DNA of 6,629 nt, from assembly GCA_964436635.1 (NCBI GenBank), contig CAYTDM010000044.1:1-6629 (forward strand). The letters run 5' to 3'. The stretch's first letter is position 1; every line of letters starts with the position of its first letter. Positions 1-5,365 of the stretch are shown here, in pieces. The notes under the pieces are model-generated. The model did no database searches. It was not told where the DNA came from and saw nothing but the letters and a program-made list of their open reading frames with translations. The DNA comes from DASRQK01 sp964436635 (GTDB taxonomy: Bacteria; Bacteroidota; Bacteroidia; Sphingobacteriales; Sphingobacteriaceae). A program made the translations under genes and the position numbers.

Positions 1-107
1 GCATTATCTCCTAAATAAAGATAATCGTATTCGGGCATAAGTTCTTCAATGGCTTGAAAAACGGTCAAGCCACCAAATCCTGAGTCAAATATTCCAATAG
101 GTCCCAT
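1..107 (-). CDS. murI: Glutamate racemase, N-terminal fragment (cut by window edge)
   Basis: Glutamate racemase interconverts L- and D-glutamate in the cytoplasm and supplies D-Glu for peptidoglycan precursors. Only the first 35 codons are present, read leftwards from the ATG at 107-105. They give MGPIGIFDSGFGGLTVF at residues 1-17 and YLYLGDN at 29-35. Both are hallmark MurI segments: the IGIFDSGxGGLTV strand with the first catalytic-site Asp-Ser (D8, S9), and the YxGDxA loop. The catalytic cysteines lie beyond the window. The gene is divergent from aroQ, with 49 bp between the two start codons. No Shine-Dalgarno site is seen; the bases before the start are AT-rich, which is normal for Bacteroidota. 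The fragment is short, but the motif is specific, so other Asp/Glu racemase-superfamily members are unlikely. Confidence 0.93.
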   Translation of the reverse strand, partial: MGPIGIFDSGFGGLTVFQAIEELMPEYDYLYLGDN

Positions 108-156
108 TTAAATTTTATTGATAAAAATATCATTAATATTTTGCAATTTGCCCCAT

Positions 157-582
157 ATGAAAAAAATAATCATCATTAACGGCCCAAATTTGAATTTATT
201 AGGGAAAAGACAACCTGAAATTTATGGTTCTGCTTCATTTGAAGCCTTTTTAGATGAGTTGAAAGGTTCCTTTAAGGATTTACAAATTGATTATTTTCAA
301 AGCAACCACGAAGGCGCTATTATTGATACCCTCCATCAAGTTGGGTTTGGAGAAGTGGACGGCATTATATTAAATGCAGGCGCTTATACACACACTTCGC
401 TTGCAATCGCGGATGCCATTGCTGGCATAGAAACACCGGTCATCGAAGTGCATATCTCTAACGTGCATGCACGCGAAGCTATTCGTCACCAATCCTTAAT
501 GGCGCCGCACTGTAAAGGCGTAATCGCTGGATTCGGGTTAGAAAGTTATCGCCTTGCTTTTTTAGCGTTTAAAGGAATTTGA
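157..582 (+). CDS. aroQ: 3-dehydroquinate dehydratase, type II
   Basis: This cytoplasmic enzyme dehydrates 3-dehydroquinate to 3-dehydroshikimate, step 3 of the shikimate pathway to chorismate and aromatic amino acids. I chose the ATG at 157, giving 141 aa, which matches the usual 140-150 aa. An in-frame TTG at 118 would add 13 residues in front of the conserved IIINGPNLNLLG start and is unlikely to be used. Visible motifs are NGPNLNLLGKRQPEIYG (residues 8-24, with R18 and the catalytic Y23), QSNHEGAIID (48-57), LNAGAYTHTS (72-81, with N73 and H79) and EVHISNVHAREAIRH (97-111, with the catalytic H99, plus R106 and R110). All expected active-site residues are present. The gene starts 49 bp from divergent murI. 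Its last 37 bp overlap the 3' end of lgt on the other strand, so no separate terminator fits between the two genes. Confidence 0.97.
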   Translation: MKKIIIINGPNLNLLGKRQPEIYGSASFEAFLDELKGSFKDLQIDYFQSNHEGAIIDTLHQVGFGEVDGIILNAGAYTHTSLAIADAIAGIETPVIEVHISNVHAREAIRHQSLMAPHCKGVIAGFGLESYRLAFLAFKGI

Positions 583-1397
583 TCTACCGCTTTATCTTTC
601 CTGAACACTAAGTACAATCCTACTAAAATAAAAGGAATGCTTAACCATTGGCCCATATTTAAGGTCATGCCGTCTTCGAATGCTTCCTGATTTTCTTTCA
701 CAAACTCCACGAGGAATCGGACGGAGAATAAAAGAATTAAGAATATCCCTAACATGTGTCCGCGTTTTAGAGCCGTTGCACGCTTATACATGGACCACAT
801 GATGATAAAGATGGTGAAATAGGCAATCGCTTCATAAAGCTGCGCTGGATGCCTGGGTATCGCATCTACGCGAGCAAAGATCACTGCCCAAGGCAAATCC
901 GAGGGCAAACCGATGATTTCCGAGTTGAAAAAATTTCCTACACGCACTAAGGCCCCTGCAGCAGCCACCACAATCACTAATTTGTCCGCCAACCAAAGGA
1001 AATTCATTTTGTATTTTCTGCAAAATAGAAACAGCCCCGTTAAGATCCCAATTCCTCCACCGTGGCTAGCCAATCCATGAAATCCGGTCAGTTTCCAAGA
1101 ACCGTCTACATACGCGATCGGCAAAATCATTTCAAGCAGGTGATCTTTATAATAATCGAACTCGTAAAATAGGCAATGCCCAATGCGCGCACCTAATAAA
1201 GTCCCAATAAAGATATATATACTCAAGGAGTCTAATAATTCTTGTGAAATATTCTCGCGATTAAATACCTTCAACATCACGACATAACTCACGATAAACC
1301 CGAGTAAAAAACACAGGGTATAAAAATGTAAGTCGTAGCTGAATATACTAAAGAAAATAGGGCTTTTGTCCCAGAAAATAGCCGTCAAATGATTCAT
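546..1397 (-). CDS. lgt: Prolipoprotein diacylglyceryl transferase
   Basis: Lgt is an inner-membrane enzyme that transfers diacylglyceryl from phosphatidylglycerol to the lipobox cysteine of prolipoproteins, the first step of lipoprotein maturation. The 283-aa protein has about seven hydrophobic segments, the usual size and layout. Key Lgt signatures are visible: HGLASHGGGIG (107-117, with the HGG motif at 112-114), the signature around RVGNFFNSEIIG (152-163, with R152, N155 and E160), RHPAQLYEA (182-190), and VRFLVEF (226-232, with the conserved second arginine R227) followed by MGQWLSIP (248-255). The tail after the last membrane segment is basic (KKARR) and is encoded partly in the overlap with aroQ. 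The gene lies 63 bp downstream of purM on the same strand and may be co-transcribed with it. A one-mismatch -7-like box (TATATTTA on the minus strand, 1425-1432) lies in that gap, with no clear -33 partner. Confidence 0.97.
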   Translation of the reverse strand: MNHLTAIFWDKSPIFFSIFSYDLHFYTLCFLLGFIVSYVVMLKVFNRENISQELLDSLSIYIFIGTLLGARIGHCLFYEFDYYKDHLLEMILPIAYVDGSWKLTGFHGLASHGGGIGILTGLFLFCRKYKMNFLWLADKLVIVVAAAGALVRVGNFFNSEIIGLPSDLPWAVIFARVDAIPRHPAQLYEAIAYFTIFIIMWSMYKRATALKRGHMLGIFLILLFSVRFLVEFVKENQEAFEDGMTLNMGQWLSIPFILVGLYLVFRKDKAVDQIPLNAKKARR

Positions 1398-1460
1398 AAT
1401 TGGTTAATTTTTTGAATATTTTAGTAAATATACTCTTTCTATGGATAGCCTCCTAAATTT

Positions 1461-2630
1461 TTATTCGTATTCAAACGTTCCTTTTTCAGAATGAATGGTC
1501 ACTTTTTTACTGTCAGACGCTTCTACACGGCCCACGATTTGCGCAGCCACCCCAAAGGAATTAGAAATTTCAATGATCGATTCAGCCACTTCTGCAGGAA
1601 CATACAACTCCATGCGGTGACCCATATTAAATACCGTGTACATTTCCTTCCAAGAAGTGCCCGACTCCGATTGGATCAGGTCAAATAGCGGTGGAATAGG
1701 GAATAATTGGTCCTTAACGATATGGAATTGATCGATGAAGTGAAGAATCTTTGTTTGGGCACCTCCACTGCAATGCACCATTCCGTGAATTTGTGGGCGA
1801 TATTTATCTAAAATAGCTTTAATGATCGGCGCATAGGTCCGCGTTGGTGAAAGCACTAACTTCCCAGCCGTCATTTTTTCCCCATTTCCAAGGTCGATGA
1901 GGTCTGTTAAGGCTTTGCTACCCGCAAACACTAAATCCGAGGGAACCGCCGGGTCAAAAGTTTCTGGGTAACGTTCTGCGATGGTTTTATTAAAGACATC
2001 GTGACGGGCCGAGGTCAATCCATTCGATCCCATGCCGCCATTGTATTCCGATTCATAAGTAGCCTGCCCATAGGAAGCCAGTCCTACGATCACATCACCA
2101 GCTTGGATGCGGTCATTCGAAATCACATCCGATCGTTTCATCCTACAAGTCACGGTGCTGTCCACGATAATCGTGCGAACTAAGTCGCCCACGTCGGCCG
2201 TTTCTCCGCCTGTAGAATAGATTCCAATGCCTAATTCCCGTAATTCGGCCAAAATTTCTTCTGTGCCATTTATGATTTCTGCGATCACTTCACCAGGAAT
2301 TAAATGCTTATTCCGTCCGATGGTGGAGGATAACAAAATATTATCTACAGCGCCCACACACAATAAATCATCAAGGTTCATGATAATCGCATCTTGCGCG
2401 ATTCCTTTCCAGACGGAGGCATCTCCCGTTTCTTTCCAGTAGGCATAGGCCAAAGAAGATTTCGTGCCGGCACCATCCGCATGCATGATGTTACACCAGG
2501 TTTCATCTCCACCTAATATGTCTGGAATGATTTTGCAAAAAGCTTTAGGAAAAAGTCCTTTATCTATGTTTTTTATCGCATTGTGTACGTCTTCTTTCGC
2601 AGCCGACACTCCTCTAAGATTGTATTTCAT
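1461..2630 (-). CDS. purM: Phosphoribosylformylglycinamidine cyclo-ligase (AIR synthase)
   Basis: PurM uses ATP to close formylglycinamidine ribonucleotide (FGAM) to aminoimidazole ribonucleotide (AIR), step 5 of purine synthesis, in the cytoplasm. I chose the ATG at 2630, giving 389 aa. The open frame extends to a TTG at 2651, but that TTG is part of a perfect -7 promoter box (TATATTTG, minus strand), so it would not be in the mRNA. Motifs, numbered from this start, are HADGAGTKSS (50-59, phosphate/ATP loop), MNLDDLLCVGA (84-94), GGETADVGD (141-149), MGSNGLTSAR (200-209), LSPTRTYAP (260-268), HGMVHCSGGAQTK (282-294) and FNMGHRME (334-341). The protein is longer than the roughly 345-aa E. coli type. 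The GGETADVGD and HCSGGAQTK segments differ from the usual GGETAEMPG and HITGGG; I recall this as the normal Bacteroidota branch. Downstream of the Nudix gene by 53 bp, upstream of lgt by 63 bp. Confidence 0.97.
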   Translation of the reverse strand: MKYNLRGVSAAKEDVHNAIKNIDKGLFPKAFCKIIPDILGGDETWCNIMHADGAGTKSSLAYAYWKETGDASVWKGIAQDAIIMNLDDLLCVGAVDNILLSSTIGRNKHLIPGEVIAEIINGTEEILAELRELGIGIYSTGGETADVGDLVRTIIVDSTVTCRMKRSDVISNDRIQAGDVIVGLASYGQATYESEYNGGMGSNGLTSARHDVFNKTIAERYPETFDPAVPSDLVFAGSKALTDLIDLGNGEKMTAGKLVLSPTRTYAPIIKAILDKYRPQIHGMVHCSGGAQTKILHFIDQFHIVKDQLFPIPPLFDLIQSESGTSWKEMYTVFNMGHRMELYVPAEVAESIIEISNSFGVAAQIVGRVEASDSKKVTIHSEKGTFEYE

Positions 2631-2648
2631 GTCCAAATTTGATTGTTG

Positions 2649-2656
2649 CAAATATA
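2649..2656 (-). promoter_or_regulatory. -7 box of the purM promoter (TAnnTTTG)
   Basis: The minus strand reads TATATTTG, an exact match to the Bacteroidota primary-sigma -7 consensus TAnnTTTG. It ends 18 bases before the purM ATG, so transcription should begin about 10-16 bases upstream of that ATG. No convincing TTTG -33 element is seen 19-21 bases further upstream. The box overlaps the alternative TTG start of purM and so rules against it. It lies in the 53-bp gap after the Nudix stop codon. Confidence 0.6.
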
Positions 2657-2683
2657 CGCTAAGATCTGTTAATCTACCATTTT

Positions 2684-3292
2684 TCAGGATAAAAGACGAA
2701 GAATGTCCTTTATCAAAGGGTAGGTGTTTTTTCGAACTTTTTTAAAATCTTTTCCGGTAAACCAAACAGCTTTTGTAATGTTTTCTTCTTTTTGGGGGAT
2801 CAGCTTCGGCGTTCCATTGATTCCCATCTCATACCAAACGGTTTTTTTAATAACTAATTGTTCCTTAATAGTGTAAAGGTGGTAGGAGGTAGTGATTTTT
2901 TTCCCTTTATAGTGCACACGCACACCGCATTCTTCTTCAACTTCCCGTACAGCAGCTTTTTTTACTTTTTCACCTTCGTCCACCTTGCCTTTCGGCATAT
3001 CCCATTTATTATTTCTAAAAATAAATAGAAACGCTCCTTTGCCATTTTTAACCACCCCTCCAGCTGCAACGATTTTTTTTAATGACCGAACTAGTTGTTT
3101 GAAAATCAATTTCTTTTTCGGGTGAATGATTAGGTACCTCCGCTTGCTTTCATCATTTTCAGATTGTTGAAAAAGTTTATAAATATCAAGTGCTTCATAA
3201 TCAATAACTTGATATTTTTCTATTTTTTTTGGCTCAAAATCTGCTATATAAAGGGCAGATTGGTTCATATAAATTTTATAGATTTGTGGCAT
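2684..3292 (-). CDS. Nudix hydrolase with N-terminal extension
   Basis: Nudix enzymes hydrolyse nucleoside diphosphates linked to another group. The substrate here cannot be told from sequence. The 202-aa protein has a perfect Nudix box at residues 102-124 (pattern GX5EX7REUXEEXGU: G102, E108, R117-E118, E120-E121, G123, V124). The box is preceded by WDMPKGKVDEGE (97-108), a WxxPKGK lead-in that resembles diadenosine/diphosphoinositol polyphosphate-type Nudix proteins. The fold appears to begin near residue 74 (IVAAGGVV). Residues 1-73 form an extension rich in charged residues and tyrosines (IYKIYMNQSALYIAD at the start, KKKLIFKQL near the end). I recall similar proteins next to pyrE in other Bacteroidota but cannot verify that here. 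The ATG at 3292 overlaps the pyrE start codon; the next ATG, at 3268, would cut off the YKIY segment, so I prefer the first. Located in the cytoplasm; purM lies 53 bp downstream. Confidence 0.92.
   Translation of the reverse strand: MPQIYKIYMNQSALYIADFEPKKIEKYQVIDYEALDIYKLFQQSENDESKRRYLIIHPKKKLIFKQLVRSLKKIVAAGGVVKNGKGAFLFIFRNNKWDMPKGKVDEGEKVKKAAVREVEEECGVRVHYKGKKITTSYHLYTIKEQLVIKKTVWYEMGINGTPKLIPQKEENITKAVWFTGKDFKKVRKNTYPLIKDILRLLS
3181..3228 (+). promoter_or_regulatory. Attenuator-like hairpin with T tract upstream of pyrE
   Basis: A perfect 11-bp inverted repeat has arms AAATATCAAGT (3181-3191) and ACTTGATATTT (3207-3217) around a 15-base loop. On the plus strand it is followed by a T-rich run to 3228 (TTCTATTTTTTT, with T3216-3219 and T3223-3228 the main tracts; the run continues to 3230). 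This has the form of an intrinsic terminator reading toward pyrE, 74 bases before its ATG. It sits in Nudix codons 22-37, where Lys-rich coding explains part of the T tract. The stem has only three G/C pairs, so it would be weak. It may be chance, a pyrE leader attenuator, or a block on antisense reading. Confidence 0.35.
3238..3261. repeat. 7-bp inverted repeat upstream of pyrE
   Basis: AATCTGC (3238-3244) and GCAGATT (3255-3261) are perfect inverted copies around the 10-base spacer TATATAAAGG. The element lies 18 bases before the pyrE -7 box, where a -33 region would be, inside the first codons of the Nudix gene. It could be an operator, but arms this short can occur by chance. Confidence 0.3.
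3279..3286 (+). promoter_or_regulatory. -7 box of the pyrE promoter (TAnnTTTG)
   Basis: TAGATTTG matches TAnnTTTG exactly and ends 4 bases before the pyrE ATG at 3291. If used, transcription would start within a few bases of the start codon, giving a leaderless or nearly leaderless mRNA. A TTG at 3260-3262 lies 16 bases upstream, a little closer than the usual -33 spacing. The box is within the first codons of the divergent Nudix gene. Confidence 0.5.
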
Positions 3293-3947
3293 GAAAATTA
3301 ATAGTGAGGTTGCTCAAAAAATTGCTGAATCCTTATTGCAAATAAAAGCAATTAAATTACAACCCCAAAACCCTTTTACTTGGGCTTCGGGTTGGAAATC
3401 GCCTATATATTGTGATAATCGTATTGCATTGTCTCATCCAGCAATTCGAACCTATATTCGTCAAAAATTAGCGGAAGTAGTTCAAAACGAATTCGGTTCG
3501 GTAGAGATGATATCAGGTGTGGCGACAGCAGGCATTCCACAAGGAGTATTAGTGGCACAAGATTTAGGATTGCCTTTTACTTATGTAAGAAGCAGCAATA
3601 AAGATCATGGAAGACAAAATCAAATTGAAGGTGAAGTGGTCAGTGGTCAGCGTGTAGTCGTCGTCGAGGATTTGATTTCCACAGGAGGAAGTAGTTTAAA
3701 AGCGGTTCAAGCACTTCGTGAGGCAGGTTGTAACGTGGTAGGATTGGTTTCTATATTTAGTTATGGCTTTGATGCTGCGGAGCAAAATTTTAAAGATGCC
3801 AAATGTGAAGCGATTAGCTTATGTGATTTCAATACCCTGATCGAAGTAGCCGCAAAATATAATTACATTCATAAAGATGATTTAGATATTTTAAGAGATT
3901 GGCGATTGGATCCAGCTAATTGGGGTCAGCATTTAAAGGTGTCTTAG
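3291..3947 (+). CDS. pyrE: Orotate phosphoribosyltransferase
   Basis: PyrE joins orotate and PRPP to form orotidine 5'-monophosphate in pyrimidine synthesis, in the cytoplasm and typically as a dimer. The 218-aa length is typical. The type I PRPP-binding motif is clear at VVVVEDLISTGGS (122-134, with the acidic pair E126-D127). The flexible catalytic loop is KDHGR (104-108), and the orotate-side segments FTWASGWKSPIYCDNR (29-44) and GVATAGIP (76-83) are present. The start codon overlaps the Nudix ATG on the other strand by two bases (CATG). A -7 box lies 4 bases ahead of the ATG and no Shine-Dalgarno site is visible. Just after the TAG stop, the last codons are repeated in the same frame (HLKVS-stop, then YLKVS). 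The SRPBCC gene follows after 52 bp and probably shares the transcript. Confidence 0.97.
   Translation: MKINSEVAQKIAESLLQIKAIKLQPQNPFTWASGWKSPIYCDNRIALSHPAIRTYIRQKLAEVVQNEFGSVEMISGVATAGIPQGVLVAQDLGLPFTYVRSSNKDHGRQNQIEGEVVSGQRVVVVEDLISTGGSSLKAVQALREAGCNVVGLVSIFSYGFDAAEQNFKDAKCEAISLCDFNTLIEVAAKYNYIHKDDLDILRDWRLDPANWGQHLKVS
3339..3369 (-). promoter_or_regulatory. Possible Nudix-gene promoter inside pyrE
   Basis: On the minus strand, TTTG (3369-3366) is followed by 19 bases and then TTTATTTG (3346-3339), one mismatch from TAnnTTTG. The spacing is the usual Bacteroidota one. The predicted transcript start would lie about 40 bases ahead of the Nudix ATG. Since the Nudix and pyrE start codons overlap, the Nudix promoter has to be inside pyrE coding sequence, as this one is. 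With one mismatch in AT-rich DNA it could still be chance. Confidence 0.3.
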
Positions 3948-3965
3948 TATTTAAAGGTATCCATA
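3930..3965 (+). repeat. Tandem 18-bp duplication across the pyrE stop codon
   Basis: CATTTAAAGGTGTCTTAG (3930-3947, the last five pyrE codons plus stop) is followed directly by TATTTAAAGGTATCCATA (3948-3965). Ten bases in a row are identical (ATTTAAAGGT), 12 of 18 match overall, and the copies align better near the end if one inserted base is allowed. In frame the two copies read HLKVS-stop and YLKVSI. The second copy has lost the stop; the next in-frame stop is TAA at 3975-3977. Confidence 0.65.
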
Positions 3966-3999
3966 GTGATATTTTAATATAGTAATTGAATAGAAGAAT

Positions 4000-4398
4000 A
4001 TGACCATTATTCAGAATAGCGTAGAAATTCAAAAGCCAGCAAGCGAAGTATTTGCATTTTTAGCTGATTGCAATAATCATGAACAGCTTATGCCAAGTAA
4101 TGTGTATAATTGGTCGTCGACGCAAGACGAGGCGAGGTTTACCATTCAAAACATGGCGAAATTGGCTTTGAAAGTGGAGGAGCGGATCGAAAATCAAGAG
4201 GTGGTATTTATTCCTTTGGAAAAGGCACCCTTTGAAGTTAAGCTTCGTTGGAAAATAGAAGCTACGGGCGAATCCAGTGCGCGAGCCACTCATGTAATCG
4301 AAGCTGATTTAAATATGATGATGAAGATGTTAGCATCTGGTCCATTGCAGAAATTGGTAGATCACCAAGTAGAAAAACTAAAAGAAGTGTTGTCTTAA
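4000..4398 (+). CDS. SRPBCC (START-like) domain protein
   Basis: This small 132-aa protein fills a whole SRPBCC/START-like fold, the superfamily that includes Bet v 1 and polyketide cyclase-like proteins, which usually bind a hydrophobic ligand in a cavity. Evidence is the N-terminal strand-helix VEIQKPASEVFAFLADCNNH (8-27), the turn around QLMPSNV (29-35), alternating strands over residues 43-103, and a long C-terminal helix (about 107-131, MMKMLASGPLQKLVDHQVEK). There is no signal peptide, so it is probably cytoplasmic. Ligand and function are unknown. It follows pyrE by 52 bp on the same strand with no good promoter between and is closed by a terminator over its stop codon, so pyrE and this gene look like a two-gene unit. 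A weak AGAAG lies shortly before the ATG. Confidence 0.88.
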   Translation: MTIIQNSVEIQKPASEVFAFLADCNNHEQLMPSNVYNWSSTQDEARFTIQNMAKLALKVEERIENQEVVFIPLEKAPFEVKLRWKIEATGESSARATHVIEADLNMMMKMLASGPLQKLVDHQVEKLKEVLS

Positions 4399-4415
4399 TC
4401 AGGCAGCACTTTTTT
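4385..4415 (+). terminator. Intrinsic terminator over the SRPBCC stop codon
   Basis: AAGTGTTGTCT (4385-4395) pairs with AGGCAGCACTT (4401-4411) as an 11-bp stem with two G-U wobbles. The 5-base loop TAATC contains the TAA stop codon. Six Ts follow (4410-4415). This is a standard rho-independent form and would end the pyrE-SRPBCC transcript before the next gene. Confidence 0.75.
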
Positions 4416-4436
4416 GCTATATAATTTTCTTTTTTA

Positions 4437-4467
4437 TTTCTTTATTCCATTCCCTTAACTACATTTG
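4437..4467 (+). promoter_or_regulatory. Promoter of the LpxL-like gene
   Basis: TACATTTG (4460-4467) matches TAnnTTTG exactly. Exactly 19 bases upstream is TTTC (4437-4440), three of four matches to the -33 TTTG. It lies after the terminator at 4385-4415 and gives a predicted leader of about 30-40 bases before the GTG at 4505, so the downstream gene is probably its own transcription unit. Confidence 0.55.
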
Positions 4468-4504
4468 CGGAAGCTAAACCGATATTAAAAACCAATCTAA
4501 GCGC

Positions 4505-5344
4505 GTGAAGTTGTTAAGAATGCCATTTTACTTGTTAGGGTTAATTCCATATTCTTGGATGCAATTTGCCTTTGGCAAGCTGATGTATTTTAAATTAAAG
4601 GTGGTGTTTAAGTATCGGCAGGACGTCATTATTCAAAATTTAAGTCGGTCATTTCCAGATAAAAAGTACCATGAAATAAAGACGATTTCTAAAGATTTTT
4701 ACAAGTATTTTAGTCATTTTTTTGTCGATGTGATCTACTTGTTCTCGGGGAGAAAAGCTTGGAGTAAATCCAAAGTGAATTTTACGAATTTGTCCGCATT
4801 GGACCCGTATATTCAACAAAATAGACAAATCATTTGTTTGTTGGGTCATTTCGGAAACTGGGAATATTTAAACATCATGCCCCAATACATGCCTTGTCGT
4901 GTGAACGCGGTGTATAAGCCTTTGTCTAATCAATTTATTAATCGATTCATGTTAGAGGTGAGAGGACAGCATGGCCTTCATTTAATACCAGATAAACAGA
5001 TTTTGCGTACCCTGCTTAAAAATAAGGAGGTGCCTCAATTTACTTTTTTTATTGCAGATCAATTTCCTGGAAGAAATAACGGGGTGCCGGTGGAATTTTT
5101 AAATCAACCAACCACGATGTTTTGCGGAGCAGAAAAAATAGCCAAAGCCCTGGATGCAGTAGTGTGTTATTTAGATATGAATCGTTGTAATGAACATATC
5201 TGGCATATGCAGGTTAAAGTATTAACTGAACATGCTTCGCAAACAGAATCGGGCGAAATCACCAAAGGATTTGCTGAAAGTTTAGAAAAAAGCATCGTAA
5301 ACAACCCTTCAATTTGGCTTTGGTCGCATAAACGTTGGAAATAG
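4505..5344 (+). CDS. LpxL/HtrB-family lysophospholipid (lipid A) acyltransferase
   Basis: Members of this family transfer an acyl chain from acyl-ACP to lipid A precursors at the inner face of the inner membrane; some paralogs acylate other lipids. The 279-aa length fits. An N-terminal hydrophobic segment (about 7-24) serves as anchor. The catalytic HX4E motif is HFGNWE (115-120), followed by VYKPL (136-140), an FFIADQFPG segment (181-189) where the family has its ADQ motif, and the typical C-terminal WLWSHKRWK (271-279). NLSRSFPDKK (45-54) matches the common N-terminal ENLxxSFP block. I give the GTG at 4505 as start; the ATG at 4520 (residue 6) is an equally reasonable choice. A -7 box lies at 4460. 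The last five codons plus stop are duplicated directly after the stop. Lipid A secondary acylation is the likeliest role, but the exact substrate is inferred. Confidence 0.92.
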   Translation: MKLLRMPFYLLGLIPYSWMQFAFGKLMYFKLKVVFKYRQDVIIQNLSRSFPDKKYHEIKTISKDFYKYFSHFFVDVIYLFSGRKAWSKSKVNFTNLSALDPYIQQNRQIICLLGHFGNWEYLNIMPQYMPCRVNAVYKPLSNQFINRFMLEVRGQHGLHLIPDKQILRTLLKNKEVPQFTFFIADQFPGRNNGVPVEFLNQPTTMFCGAEKIAKALDAVVCYLDMNRCNEHIWHMQVKVLTEHASQTESGEITKGFAESLEKSIVNNPSIWLWSHKRWK

Positions 5345-5362
5345 CATAAACGTGAGAAATAA
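5327..5362 (+). repeat. Tandem 18-bp duplication across the LpxL-like stop codon
   Basis: CATAAACGTTGGAAATAG (5327-5344, the last five codons plus TAG) is followed directly by CATAAACGTGAGAAATAA (5345-5362), with 15 of 18 bases identical. In frame the copies read HKRWK-stop and HKREK-stop, with a further TAA immediately after. RWK is the expected family C-terminus, so the first copy is the functional end and the second lies in the 3' untranslated region. Confidence 0.85.
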
Positions 5363-5365
5363 TAA

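Noticed and set aside
113..143. aroQ promoter (TTG at 118-120 and TATTTTG at 137-143)
   Set aside because: The -7 box is one base short of TAnnTTTG and the spacing is poor; the region is simply AT-rich.
118..156. TTG-initiated N-terminal extension of aroQ
   Set aside because: It adds 13 residues in front of the conserved AroQ start and makes the protein longer than usual, while the ATG at 157 fits the family exactly.
832..1023. Second minus-strand frame inside lgt, and similar open frames inside purM, SRPBCC, the LpxL-like gene and the lipoprotein
   Set aside because: They lie wholly or almost wholly within clear genes in other frames and show no family motif of their own.
1416..1454. Perfect AGGAGG on the minus strand (1449-1454) followed after 6 bases by a 12-codon open frame in the purM-lgt gap
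   Set aside because: The frame would have to start with ATA; there is no ATG, GTG or TTG at the right distance, and this genome otherwise shows no use of such ribosome sites.
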